A DNA stretch of 64,000 nt from Talpa occidentalis (GCF_014898055.3 NW_023601104.1:40984210-41048209); one strand, 5' to 3'. Numbered from the stretch's first letter, positions 30,451 through 41,562 are shown. Notes: generated from the letters alone by a model not told the origin. Numbers and translations: made by a program.

Positions 30451-31560
30451 CTTATTTTTTATTCATTCTAGCAATGTTTTACTAAAAATCTCTTGGGTTT
30501 TATAAAATCATACTACCAGCTTGAGGAAATGTGTTTATCTTTTCTCTTCCAATGTCTTAACCAGCTATTTCATTTTGTGTTATTGTATTAGCTAGAAAGC
30601 CTGCAAGACAATATCAAATAACAATGTTGATAGCAGGTATCCTTATCTGGTTCCTAATTTTAATTGAAACCATGTTTCAGTTAGCTTTATGGTGTGTTTA
30701 GTAATTGGTTTTTGTTATATTTAAGAAGTCTGCTTCTATCCTGGTTTTCAGAGAGTTTTAAAATTAAGAATGGCTGCTAAATTCTATCAAATGACTTTTC
30801 AAAATTTATTGACATGATCACGTATTTTCTATTTAATTTGTTGTCGTCATAGATTATGTTGCTGGATTTCTTGATATTAGACATAGCTGTGTTTCTAGAA
30901 TATACTTTTCTAGATCTTGATTTATTATCCTGTTGATAAATACTCGATATTACTTAATAGTACTAAGTTAAGAATTTTTCCTCCTATATTCTAAAGCAAC
31001 TTGATCTATATCCCTTCCTTTTAATGTTTAATTATCAAGTTAAAGCTAAATAAATCATGGAGATTTTCATCTTCTTCTATGATCTGTAATAGTTTAAATA
31101 ACATTGAAATTATCTGGTCTTGAAATATTAGACCAAATATAGCTGTGAATCTATTTGGTTCTGCCCCTTTTTCACTATTAAATCTTTTTTTTTTTTTAAG
31201 ATTTATTTATTTACACATACAAGAGCTGGGGCACAGGCCAGAGATGTGAGGGGTGAGAGGATTCACCAGAGGCAGAGTGGGGAACAGAACAGGCAGACTG
31301 AAATACACTGCTGAGGGGAGCAGGGGGCGAGACAGGAGAGGTCTGCTGCGCCATGTGTGTAGCTCCCTGGCTGACCTGGGATCAAACTCGTGCTGCAGAG
31401 GCTGTGGATTGCTTCATAGTGTGGTGCTTAACTCCTTGCGCCACCAGGGAGGTCCCCTCACTATTAAATCTTTAATTGCCTTTCCAGTTTTCAATTTTTA
31501 ATTGTTCTATATTCAGGTTGCATGATCTTGATGTCCAACTCTCATCATTTATATTTTTCA
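30450..31560 (-). mobile_element. Ancient L1 or HAL1 ORF2 fragment, antisense, split by a SINE
   Basis: TTATTGTATTAGCTAGAAAG, GTTGATAGCAGGTATCCTTA, CTATCAAATGACTTTTCAAA and ATTATCTGGTCTTGAAATAT follow the order of L1 ORF2 read backwards. It continues after the SINE at about 31458. Confidence 0.7.
31188..31457 (-). mobile_element. Type II SINE inside the ancient L1
   Basis: Duplication TCACTATTAAATCTTT at 31172-31187 and 31458-31473. Confidence 0.95.
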
Positions 31561-32036
31561 AGAAAAATATCTTTTGGGGAGAAAAAGGTATATTTTATTT
31601 CTGATTCCTCGTCTTATAAAAAGAGTCTTTATAAATTAAAACAAAACATTTTCCACAAGGTCAACATTGTAGCAGAATTGGGCAATGAGTGCAGCCTGCT
31701 CCTTGACGTCCACCAATGGATGCCTGGAGAGGGCTTCACGGTAGAATATTGAGACCAGAAAGAAGAGCAGCGTTTTCTAAGTCTCTAGTAAATATTTTCA
31801 TTTAGGACTAGCACTGGGACCTTATCCTATTTCTGCAGTTGGGTGGCTTTTTCTTTTTAAATTTACTGCCATACTCAGGAAGTATGGAGGAAGGGAAAAA
31901 GCCCCAGTTTTGTTAGTCCAAGTATATAGCTTGACATTTCTAAAATCTAATTTCAGACTTTAAAGTCCTTTGACTCTAACAAAATCCTGCAGCCTATTTG
32001 TTTAGGTATCATGAACAATCTAAAATAAGCTGAGTT
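31561..32036. other. Intergenic, nothing recognised
   Basis: Unique-looking; the ORF at 31522-31752 has no family features. Confidence 0.35.
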
Positions 32037-32300
32037 GGGCCTCCCTGGTGGCGCAGCGGTTGAGCGCTGGGTTGCGAAGCTGCCCGCGGCCTCTGTGGCG
32101 CCGATTCGATCCCCGGCTGCTCCCCGGCCACCGGAGGAGGGTCCCACATGGCGCGCAGACCTCTCCTGCCGCCCGCTGCTCCCCTCAGCAGTGTACCTTG
32201 GTCCTTCTGTCTGTTCTGCTCCCTGCTCTGGCTCTGGTGAATTCTCTCACCCTCCCGCGCTTCTGACTATACCCAGTGCAAGACAGAAAGAGAGAAAGAA

Positions 32301-32331
<31 letters not shown>

Positions 32332-32356
32332 AAGAAAGAAAACATGCCTCTATTAT
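32037..32356 (+). mobile_element. Young type I SINE with GA-rich tail and 3' extension
   Basis: It is nearly identical to the copies at 11061, 17930 and 47612. A GAAA/GA microsatellite (32282-32340) interrupts the tail before AACATGCCTCTATTA. It faces the next SINE tail to tail. Confidence 0.93.
32282..32340 (+). repeat. (GAAA)/(GA)n microsatellite
   Basis: Simple purine repeat within the SINE tail. Confidence 0.85.
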
Positions 32357-32635
32357 TTATTTATTTATTTATTTTTAAAGATTTATTTTGTTTATGCAAG
32401 AGCCGGGGTACAGGCCAGAGGCGCGGGAGGGTGAGAGGACTCACCAGAGAGAGAGTGGGGAACAGAACAGGCAGATTGAGGAAATACACTGCTGAGGGGA
32501 GAACAGTGGGTGAGACAGGAGAGGTCTGCTGCACCATGTGGGTGACTCCCTGGCCGGGGACAGAACTCACACTGCAGTGGCTGCGGATCGCTTCATAGGT
32601 TGTGTCTTAACCCCTTGCACCCCCAGGAAGGTCCC
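32357..32635 (-). mobile_element. Type II SINE, antisense, tail to tail with the previous copy
   Basis: Head ends at 32635 (CAGGAAGGTCCC). No shared duplication was found for the pair. Confidence 0.9.
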
Positions 32636-33322
32636 AAGGGAAGCCCTTTTATGAAAATAAACCTACACAATTTGGGAGAAAAACCCACAGCTGTTACCTT
32701 TACTAAACAGAGCTTTTACTCATATATATATAAAGATAATCAAGTATCACCAGATATTTGAATTTAAAAATGACTAGCATGAAGAAAAAGCTACAAAGAT
32801 GAGCAAATAGGCAACTAACACTGGAGAAACCTTAGCTGAATAGGAAACATTTTCTTGATCTATGCAATAAAATGGTTTCAGTGGGCATGGTACCTATAAA
32901 AGCATACATCTGTGAAGGAAAAGGAGCAATAGGAGAATAAAAAAACATTCTTGGATCTAAAAAAATGCAATCGTTAAAAATATTGCATTGGACCATGTGA
33001 ATAATAAAATGAACATGAAAAATTAATTAGAAATCAGAATTACATTTAATCTTCCATAATGAAGATTAGAAAGGAAAGAATGAAAAAAAATTAAATGATT
33101 TTTAGACAGATGGAGGGTGGATTCTGAAGTTTGACTTCTGAATCAAAGAAGCTCCAAAATGAGACAGTGGCAGAAAATAAATATTGAAAGTAGAAACTGA
33201 AGAAAATTTCCCTTAGCTTCATGAGTCTTCATTTTGAAACAGCCTATGTAGAACAAACAAAATTGATTTTAAAAATACCTTATACTCAGTCCTCCTCAAC
33301 TCACTCCTAGACTTCATCTCAC
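32636..33322. other. AT-rich intergenic, nothing recognised
   Basis: No gene or named repeat supported. Confidence 0.35.
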
Positions 33323-33338
33323 AAAATTTCAGAACTTC

Positions 33339-33638
33339 GGGCCTCCCCGGTGGCACAGCGGGTGAGCGCTGGGCTGCAAAGCTGCCCGCAGCCTCTGCAG
33401 CGCCGGTTCCATCCCCGGCCCCAGGTTGAGGGTCCCACATGGCGCACAGACCTCTCCTGCCGCCCGCTGCTCCCCTCAGCAGTGTACTTCGTCACTCTGC
33501 CTGTTCTGCTCTCCACTCTGACTCTGGTGAATTCTCTCACCCTCCCGCGCTTCTGACTGTACCCAGTGCTTGTATAAATAAATAAATAAATCTTTAAAAA
33601 AAAAAAAAAAGACATTGGCTGAAACATTAAAAAAAAAA
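33339..33638 (+). mobile_element. Type I SINE with a private 3' extension between two A-runs
   Basis: The duplication AAAATTTCAGAACTTC (33323-33338 and 33639-33654) encloses not only the SINE but also GACATTGGCTGAAACATT, which lies between the first and second A-runs. The extension was therefore retrotransposed with it. Confidence 0.95.
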
Positions 33639-33962
33639 AAAATTTCAGAACTTCAAGAGAAGAGAAAAATCCTGAAAATTCCCAGAAAGGAACTGGGAAA
33701 ATAGGTTACCAAAAGAATCAAGGGTAAGAATGGCACCAGACATTTTATCAACAATGCTTGCTGCTCAAAGAGAATGAAACTGTTTTCAAACTTTCGAAGG
33801 TAGGAAAGGTTTGTGTATTTTTATTTATTTTTAAATAATGGCTTTACTTGGTAAAAATAAAATTACATAAAAGCATTCAGAGTCTCACTCTTACCCTCTC
33901 CCATTAAACATTATTCCTCACTCACCTGCCTTCATATACTTAGAGTACTTAGAGTATACTCT

Positions 33963-34236
33963 TTAAAAAAAAAAAGATTTATTTATTTACGCATACAAGA
34001 ACTGGGTTACAGGCCAGAGGTGCGGGGGGTAAAAGGATTCACTAGAAACAGAGTGGAGGACAGAACAGGCAGACTGACTGAAATACCCTGCTGAGGGGAG
34101 CAGGGGGCGAGGCAGGAGAGGTCTGCTGCACCATATGGGTAGCTCCCTGGCTGGATGGGGGATCAAACTCGTGCTGCAGAGGCTGCGGATAGCCTCATAG
34201 GTTGCATCTTAACCTCTTGTGCCACCAGGGACGTCC
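33963..34236 (-). mobile_element. Type II SINE, antisense
   Basis: Flanks share AGAGTA and ACTCTT (about 33950-33962 and 34241-34252). The head ends GCCACCAGGGACGTCC. Confidence 0.9.
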
Positions 34237-34252
34237 ATACAGAGTACTCTTA

Positions 34253-34730
34253 TTAGCGTACCTATGATGTTTTTGTGAAATAAAATGCTAGTGAAGTGAT
34301 TGCTGCAAAATGAAGAGAGAACCAAGAAACAGAATACATCGGATACTGAAACAGAGCAGCAGCTGAGTATGATCTCCAAGAAGTGAAAGAAGTTGAGGGC
34401 GATCTGGGGCAGATTTGCTATGAAGCTAATGAAGTTAAGCTTTAGCATCCTCAACCGGGACATTGCCCAAGGCAAAGGAAGGGACCTACCAATGTTGTAC
34501 TAACGTTTTGTATTTTTTTCTCTTAAAGATAGTCCCCCCAATTGTAAAAGAGTCAAGACCTACCAAACCTTAGTATTTGGAAGATTTTCCTTTAAACAAC
34601 AAAGCTGTAATGACATGAATTACATTTCTTTCCTTTGCTTTCTAAACTATAATATTATTCAGTAATATAACAAATAATATAACTAATTATAGTGTCGGTT
34701 TGGAGTGGTCACGGAAAGAGGAAGGTACTG
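34253..34730. other. Intergenic, nothing recognised
   Basis: The - strand ORF (34209-34475, 88 aa) is hydrophobic in part but has no recognisable family. No splice or promoter context. Confidence 0.35.
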
Positions 34731-34748
34731 TAGAAGAATAAATTCTTT

Positions 34749-35018
34749 GGGCCTCCCTGGTGGCACAGCAGGTTGAGCACAGCTCTGTGAAGCTGTCCAC
34801 AGTCTCTGCAGAATGGGTTCTATTACTGGCTAGCCAGGGAGATTCCCACATGGCGCGGCAGACCTCTCCTGTCGCACCCGCTGCTCCCCTCAGCAGTGCT
34901 TTCCATCTGTCTGCCTGTTCTGCTTCCCGCTCTGTCTCTGGTGAATCCTCTCACCCTCCTGCACCTCTGGCCTGTACCCCAGCTATTGTATAAATAAAAA
35001 ATAAATCTTTAAAAAAAA
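34749..35018 (+). mobile_element. Type II SINE
   Basis: Duplication AAGAATAAATTCTT at 34734-34747 and 35019-35032. Confidence 0.93.
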
Positions 35019-35032
35019 AAGAATAAATTCTT

Positions 35033-35590
35033 CATTCAGAATTACAGCGGTGGTCACAGTCAAGAAGATAAGCCAAAGATAATGCAGAAATATTACTAAA
35101 TACAGAAACATTAAAGTATAATTAACCAAAATATATGAATTAAAGACAAAATAATAACTATGAGAAAAATCCCATAGTTAACAGATGTTGTGGTGATTTG
35201 AACTAAGGGAAAGGAAATTTTTTTTACTTTCAGTCTACAATCTATAAAGTCTGAATTCTTTATTTGTGCACTATTTCTATAATTGGAAAACAATTTTTTA
35301 ATGTGTACAAAGATATTATTTATAATTGTGGGAACTGGAACAATTTGAATACCCATAGAGAGGCAAAGAAGAGACTGATTAAAATGATTTAAATTGATTT
35401 TATGTATTTAATAACATGGAAAGATATGCATACTATATTGAGTTTTGTTATTTAAAAAAAATTCAGATGCTAAATACTATGTATATCAGGAAGCATTTTT
35501 TCAGAAACCAGAGCCACTGTATAGTATGTAAATGTGTATAAGCACAGGAGACTTATCCTGAAATGAGCAATTATTGCATCCAGGTGATAA
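35033..35590. other. AT-rich intergenic, nothing recognised
   Basis: Possibly old L1 debris; no motif strong enough to call. Confidence 0.35.
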
Positions 35591-35606
35591 GAATTCAGAT
35601 GATTTT

Positions 35607-35867
35607 GGCACAGTGGGTTGAGCACCATGCCGTGAAGCTGTCCGCAGCCTCTGTAGTGCGGGTTCAATTTCCTGCCAGACAGGGAGCTGACCCACATGGC
35701 TTGGAAGACCTCTCCTGCCTCACCCGCTGCTCCCTCAGCAGTGTATTTCACTCAGTCTGCCTGATCTGCTCCCCACTCTGTCTCAAATGAATTCTCTCAT
35801 CCTCCCATGCCTCTGGCCTGTATCCCAGTTCTTGTATAAATAAATATAAGTAAATAAATAAATAAAT
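35607..35867 (+). mobile_element. Type II SINE, 5'-truncated head
   Basis: It starts at GGCACAGTGGG, lacking the first about 13 nt. The duplications AATTCAGATGATTTT (35592-35606) and AATTCAGATTATTTT (35868-35882) show that it inserted already truncated. Confidence 0.93.
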
Positions 35868-35882
35868 AATTCAGATTATTTT

Positions 35883-36780
35883 GATTTTTCTTTTGGCTTC
35901 GATTTTCTAAAAGTTCCTATAAGGAACCTAAGTTATTCACAGTAAATAGAACACAAAAATATTATTTAAATAAAAGTTTCCTTAATTCATTCCACATTTC
36001 TCTTGATGAAACAAGATCACAAGATTCTATTTGTAATTGTTGGCACAACTGAATATACTGGAGTGAACATCTGTTTGACATCACCCTCAAATCAAAATGT
36101 TCAGGTACATAGATATCCTCCAACCCATAGTGATAAGAAGCACGCAATTTCATGGCTAAAGGAGTTAGAGAGCATCATTTGCCCAGTTCCTAGTGCAGCT
36201 GTAACCTTGATTTCTGAGTCAAGGAGAGGATTCTCCATGATAACAACTGACAACAATGCATGAGCTGAGTTTGTCAAAGATTGGCTCATTGTGTGGGTTG
36301 CTTATTTCAAATTGTTTTGGGAAGGAAAAACTATTGCTGCTAAATTTCATAATATCTGAAAATCTGGGGCTTTTTACGTCATAAAGAACAGTCCTATGAA
36401 AGCTTGATAAGAAAGTTTAAGTTGTCTCTATCATTACAGATGGGAAAACAAAAGTAAAAAGCAATAGATACTAATATCTATTGCAAGTTCCAATCCAAAG
36501 CATTTTTATTATCTCCAAGCATGCAAGAAGACCACAAAGATTTTACCCTGGTTTGGGACATTTTACTTCCACACAAAAGGCTGGTCCGCACTTCAAAATT
36601 TTCAAAGTGACCAGAAGACACTTCAAAAGTAACCACAATACACTTCCAAAAATTGCACTTGTATTTTTTGACCTTTACCTGTCTAGTGCTATACAGATAT
36701 GTCTGGGAACCAGAAGTAATTGAAAAACTCAAAATAGTTTCTACCCAAAGCTGAAAACTCTCCAAAAGGCGATGCTGGAG
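35883..36780. other. Intergenic, nothing recognised
   Basis: ORFs at 36003-36263 and 36478-36765 lack family features. Confidence 0.35.
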
Positions 36781-36838
36781 TAATAATAATAGTAATATCT
36801 GAGATTTTCCAACATGCCTGGCACTAGATTATTTACTG

Positions 36839-36932
36839 ATTAAGTGCTTAAGTGCTGGTTAAGTACTTAATCAGCACTTAAACACTTAATTGAACGAGTA
36901 TGTAAGTCAGTACCTAAGTGCTGATTAAGTAC
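36839..36932. repeat. 52-bp spacer-free palindrome plus a third repeat arm
   Basis: 36839-36890 pairs with itself around 36864/36865, with 24 of 26 base pairs and no loop. A third arm at 36915-36932 (TAAGTGCTGATTAAGTAC) is an exact inverted copy of 36863-36880 and differs by one base from 36849-36866. Confidence 0.9.
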
Positions 36933-36939
36933 CACGGTA

Positions 36940-37575
36940 AGCTTTTTTCTCATACAAACCTTTATGAAATCAACAACAATATTTTCTAATGTCAGATACC
37001 TAAACATAGATTTCACTTGCTAGTTTGGGGCAATTTGTCATTAAGCATTAGATAACTAATGATATATTTGGTTGGCCCATTTTCCCCTGGTGATATCGCC
37101 TACTGTGTTGGACAACAATATGGAAGAAAGCAGAATCCCAGACTGTGTGCATCTCAGTCAATCAGGGTGGGAGGCCGGGAACTCTAGGGTGAAAAGTCTG
37201 AAAATCTGAAAATCTCAAGAAATTCCTCCTCACTCTGTAAAATGTGTTCAAATCACAGTGGCCTCCTGACCCCAGCAAGGAGCACATTTAAGGGGAGCCC
37301 TTCCCTGCCAATTTGGAGTGGAATGGATGGAAGAGCCACCTCCCAGAGTGAATTAGTCTCCATCCTTCCATTTTTCTCAGCTCTTCCTAATCACTGGGCT
37401 AATGCACTGCCCTAACTTTACTCTAAGATCATGTGGGACAAAAAGTTCTTTGTCCAGGTTCACAAAGGTATTTGTCCGGGATGATCATGAAGCTGAAACA
37501 AAGAGCACTACTGCTGTATTTGTTTCCCATGCCCGACTGCCTTCCACTCCAGGCCCCAGCGCCTCTGCCCCTCAG
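36940..37575. other. Intergenic, nothing recognised
   Basis: No gene or named repeat supported before the CA microsatellite. Confidence 0.35.
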
Positions 37576-37579
37576 CCCC

Positions 37580-37587
37580 CACACACA

Positions 37588-37627
<40 letters not shown>

Positions 37628-37628
37628 A
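37580..37628 (+). repeat. (CA)n microsatellite
   Basis: CA dinucleotide run with one CT interruption; likely polymorphic. Confidence 0.95.
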
Positions 37629-37702
37629 CTCAGGGAGATAAATGGAGCTCGTAGCACAATTGACCTGGCTTGGCTGAAATGAGAAAGAATATAAAATCTT
37701 TT

Positions 37703-37961
37703 TTTTTAACATTTATTTATCTATGTATACAAGAGCTGGGGTGTAAGCCAAAGGTGCAGGTTGGAGGAGTGAAAGGATTCACCAGAGACAGAGTGGGGAG
37801 CAGAACTGGTGGATCGACTGAAATACACTGCTGAGGGGAGCAGCGGGCAAGACAGGAGAGGTCTGCTGCACCATGTGGGTCAGCTCCCTGGCTGGGGATC
37901 AAACTCATGCTGCAGTGGCTGCGGATAGCTTAATAGTGCTAACACAACCCCTTGTGCCCCA
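37703..37961 (-). mobile_element. Type II SINE, antisense, head truncated
   Basis: Duplications AGAATATAAAATCTTT (37687-37702) and AGAGTATAAAATCTTT (37962-37977). It stops at CCTTGTGCCCC, so about 15 nt of head are missing. Confidence 0.92.
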
Positions 37962-37974
37962 AGAGTATAAAATC

Positions 37975-38225
37975 TTTAAGAATCTCCCTTATGACATGAA
38001 TAAGCTCTGGTGATCCAGTGTACAGCATGGTGTCCATCTCAAATAATACCATATTGATTTGAAATATGACAACAGAGTAAAGCAAGCTCACCACACACAC
38101 CAAAAAACGGTGACTATATGAGGTGACGAGTTAACTTCATTGTAGTAATTGTTTCAATGTAAAAGTACATCAAATCATACACGATTTTACGTGTCAATTA
38201 TATCTCAATAATTAAATCCTAGATT
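37975..38225 (+). mobile_element. L1M 3' UTR fragment
   Basis: AGTGTACAGCATGGTGTCCA, TGACTATATGAGGTGACGAG and GTCAATTATATCTCAATAAT follow the L1M 3' end. The adjacent SINE inserted at its left edge. Confidence 0.75.
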
Positions 38226-39097
38226 TAATCCTAACTTTCGCATTTCCATCTCCATCACTCCTTCCCCCCAGGATCCCATCTCCTACCATCGCCCAGCCTG
38301 GGGGAGGTACGGGTCAGGAGAAGATTAGCCACATTTCTATCCTTGGGATGGGCCCTCATCTCCCTGTGACAGCAGGGCTGCCTTATATTATACTAGAGCC
38401 CCCAATTTCAGAGACATAATTAGATTTATCGCTTTAACTAAAATAACTGTTATTCTTCATCTTAACAAGCAACAGAAACTTTTTTTTTTTTTTCAAAGTT
38501 GTAGTAACAGCCAAGAGAGTTGGGAAGAGGCTGAGTGAGGCTCATTATTCTAATTCTCTGGGGATCCCACGCTCCATCAAACTTGGGAGAAGAGTAGATC
38601 CCTTAAGAAAACAAAGGTGCAACCCAAATCTTCCAGCCCTCATGTCACCTTCATGAAGAGATGTGTTTATTCCAGGAGCAGCTCACCTACCATCTTCTGG
38701 AGCCCCACTGCTCACAGAAGAAATATCATCTCACAGAGACTGAGCCAATGTGAGGATGAGTTAAATTCTTTATCAATCAAAACCACCCCCCTTAGTCCAA
38801 GAGAAGAAGGACTGCATCAAATGATAACTCTGTTCTTTAAGGCTTTTCCCTAGGATGCACTTGTTGAAAAAGGAAGAATTCTAAACCTTCTGGACTCATC
38901 AGATCCTGTGAGTTGAATGATAACTAAAGTTCAAGGAAACCATTTTTCTACCCAGGGAAGGCAGCCAGCCATTCAGACAGCATAGTTGTTTGAAAAGTAT
39001 GGTTGTTGTTAGGGAATGACATCGAATTAATGAGATAGCAATCTCACACCATAGTATAAGACCTGCATTTAGAACCCGTGGACCATATTGCAACCTT
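38226..39097. other. Intergenic, nothing recognised
   Basis: The ORF at 38617-38853 is probably chance. Confidence 0.35.
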
Positions 39098-39113
39098 AAG
39101 AAATACCCATAAG

Positions 39114-39401
39114 GGGCCTCCCTGGTGGCGCAACAGTTGAGCACTAAGCTGCGAAGCTGCCCACAGCCTCTGCAGCACTGGTTCGATTCGCTGGTTCGAT
39201 TCCCGGCCGCTTGCGAGGGTCCCACATGGCGAGACAGACCTCTCCTGCCATGCACGCTGCTCCCCTCAGCAGTGTGCTTCGGTCCTTCTGCCTGCTCTGC
39301 TCCCCACTCTGGCTCTGGTGAATTCTCTCACCCTCCCGCGCTTCTGACAGTACCCAGTGCTTATATAAATAAATAAATAAATCTTTAAAAGAAAAAAAAG
39401 A
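39114..39401 (+). mobile_element. Type I SINE
   Basis: Duplications AAGAAATACCCATAAG (39098-39113) and AAGAAATACCCACAAG (39402-39417). The B-box region is duplicated locally (GGTTCGATTC occurs twice at 39180-39201). Confidence 0.94.
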
Positions 39402-39417
39402 AAGAAATACCCACAAG

Positions 39418-39996
39418 AACCAGGTATTCTCTGCAACGCTGTGAGTATATTAAGAATGACCTGATTGGGGCTTTCCACAGGGTTGCTAGACACCTGACCC
39501 TGGACCTGTGGGGAAAGCCCCACCTTGAACTATAGAGGATGGTTTCCTCAATCCCTCCTCTTCCTGGCACTTGTTTTTTTATATTCCTTTATAAGAAAGA
39601 TGTGGCACAGGCACTGTGCCCCTTCTAGGTCAGTGCTGGGCAAGACATTATTTATTCAATCACAGCCATGGAGGAAATTTGCCTGTCCCACCTTGTGCCA
39701 TGTGTCACTGTTCTTTTGGAAAACCCAAAGCTCTAGACAACATTCAGAGTGGATAAGGTCTAGGCTTCTTTTCTTAGAAGCAGATCACCTCCTTCTAAGT
39801 GTACCAGAACTATCCAGAAAAACATGCAGTTCAAGCCATGGCAGGACAACCCTCCAGGGCATCCAAGGAGCCTTCTCACTGGCCACTATATGACTGACCC
39901 TTCAAACAATGAATGGTCTGAGTAGATGCTGCAGCCATGTTCAGGCTCTCAGGCTGCCAGGCAAGAGTCCCCTTTCACTAGCCAAGTATGCAGGAT
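39418..39996. other. Intergenic, nothing recognised
   Basis: The ORF at 39525-39893 (122 aa) shows no family features. Confidence 0.35.
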
Positions 39997-40075
39997 AAAG
40001 GGGCAAATGTCAAAAGGGCCTCCCTGGTGGCGCAAGGGGTTAAGCACTGCACTGTGAAGCAAAGGGGCAAATGTC
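39997..40075 (+). mobile_element. Head-only SINE insertion without A-tail
   Basis: Only the first 45 nt of a type II SINE (40016-40060, GGGCCTCCCTGGTGGCGCAA and on to GTGAAGC) are present. Exact 15-bp duplications AAAGGGGCAAATGTC (39997-40011 and 40061-40075) flank the insert; four A sit before the head. No body, AATAAA or A-tail. Confidence 0.92.
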
Positions 40076-40940
40076 TGGGGTTCATGAAGTGTCCTCTCCC
40101 CTTTGGATCTGGAAAGCCCCCTGTTATTGATCTCTGGTTTGAAATAAGAAAAAAACAGAAGTTTATCTGTGGTCCTGTCTACGTGTACGTCTTTGAGCAG
40201 ATCATAGCATCTTTAAGCTCGTGGGTCAGTGGAACCCCTTCCTCCCAGTCACATCCAACTCTCCCTCTTGTTTCCATTCTAGTCTTTCACCCAAAGTGTC
40301 CCACACCTAAATATTATACATTCTATGAGCTCCTTATGATGTTTCTGAGCATGGTGTTCATCTTGGATCCTGCTCCTATTCTGGAAATTGATGGAAGTTT
40401 CCTGGCTATGTGGGCTCACCTCTGAACCATGATTAGACTGCAGAGATCTCTTCCAAATCTGGTAAATCTAGACAATGTTGTTCTAGAAACAACCCCTGGG
40501 GAATAACCCTAGTTATGACCTCAGAAGCTTGTCAGTTATTTTGTGCTCACTAACAACTGTCAACGATGCTGAATAATGTATCCTGTGCTAAAGAGAAGGC
40601 AGAGCCATTAACAAAAGGAAATGCCTGTAAAGGTACTAATACCCTCTAGCTCCCCTTCATCCCAGGTCCTAAACTGGGTGCCATTCTTATTCTCCAGGGA
40701 CAAGCAAGTAAGTCTTACTACACAGCTCTGTGTGGTAATTAACATAGTTGATAACATTTAGGGAAGAAAATTTTCAGGGATGCTGACTTTTAAAGAGAGT
40801 TCTTTTGAAGGGCTTTCAGGATTTTTTTGCTGCTAAAAACTCTCTAGAGGAACCAACAAGACCTCTGTCGCTAGAACTCCAATCACAACAATGGTCTATA
40901 AATATCTACTAAGCTATAAACATTCTTTTCTTTGAGAATA
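40076..40940. other. Intergenic, nothing recognised
   Basis: The ORF 39988-40425 merely runs out of the head-only SINE into unique sequence. Confidence 0.35.
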
Positions 40941-40959
40941 AATTTGATAATTTTTTTTT

Positions 40960-41270
40960 AAAGAGGTATCCTAGCATCTCTTTTCTTTCTTTCTTTTTTT
41001 TTAAGATTTATTTATTTATTTATTTATTTATTTATACAAGCACTGGGCACAGTCAGAAGCGCGGGAGGGTGAGAGAATTCACCAGAGCAAAGGTGGGGAG
41101 CAGAGCAGGCAGACTGACGAAGTACACTGCTGAGGGGAGCAGCGGGCGGCAGGAGAGGTTTGCGCACCATGTGGGACCCTCGCCTGGCGGCCAGGGATCA
41201 AACCGGCGCTGCAGAGGCTGCAGCAGCTTTGCAGCCCAGCACTCAACCGCTGTGCCACCAGGGTAGGCCC
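40960..41270 (-). mobile_element. Type I SINE, antisense, with a private 3' extension
   Basis: Duplications TTGATAATT at 40944-40952 and 41271-41279. Reading the - strand, an extra GAGATGCTAGGATACCTCTT lies between the SINE tail and a second A-run, inside the duplications. Confidence 0.88.
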
Positions 41271-41302
41271 TTGATAATTATTTTTTAAAAGATTTATGTA
41301 TT

Positions 41303-41562
41303 GGGCCTCCCCAGTGGCGCAGCGGTTGCATGCTGGGCTGTGCAGCTGCCCACAGCCTCTGCAGCGCCAGTTCAATCCCCAGCCTCCAGGCGAGGGTCCC
41401 ACATGGTGTGCAGACCTCTCCTGCCGCCCGCTGCCCCCCTCAACAGTGTACTTCGTCCGTCTGCCTGTTCTGTTCCCCGCTCTGGCTCTGGTGAATTCTC
41501 TCACCCTCCCACGCTTCTGACTGTACCCAGTGCTTGTATAAATAAATGAATAAATCTTTAGG
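41303..41562 (+). mobile_element. Type I SINE inserted in the tail of the next SINE
   Basis: Flanks AAAAGATTTATGTATT (41287-41302) and AAAAGATTTATTTATT (41566-41581) are the tail of the antisense SINE that continues to 41825. Confidence 0.9.

Noticed and set aside
34390..34425. Possible 7SK fragment (GAGGGCGATCTGG)
   Set aside because: 13 matching bases in the middle of 7SK-like sequence, not at the RNA 5' end, with no target duplication.
36573..36595. Possible Y RNA head (GGCTGGTCCG) between CACTTC-containing flanks
   Set aside because: Only 10 matching bases and poorly matching flanks; too short to separate from chance.
37580..37628. CA repeats as CRISPR-like or regulatory arrays
   Set aside because: Simple dinucleotide microsatellite, no spacer structure; CRISPR arrays are not expected in mammalian DNA.
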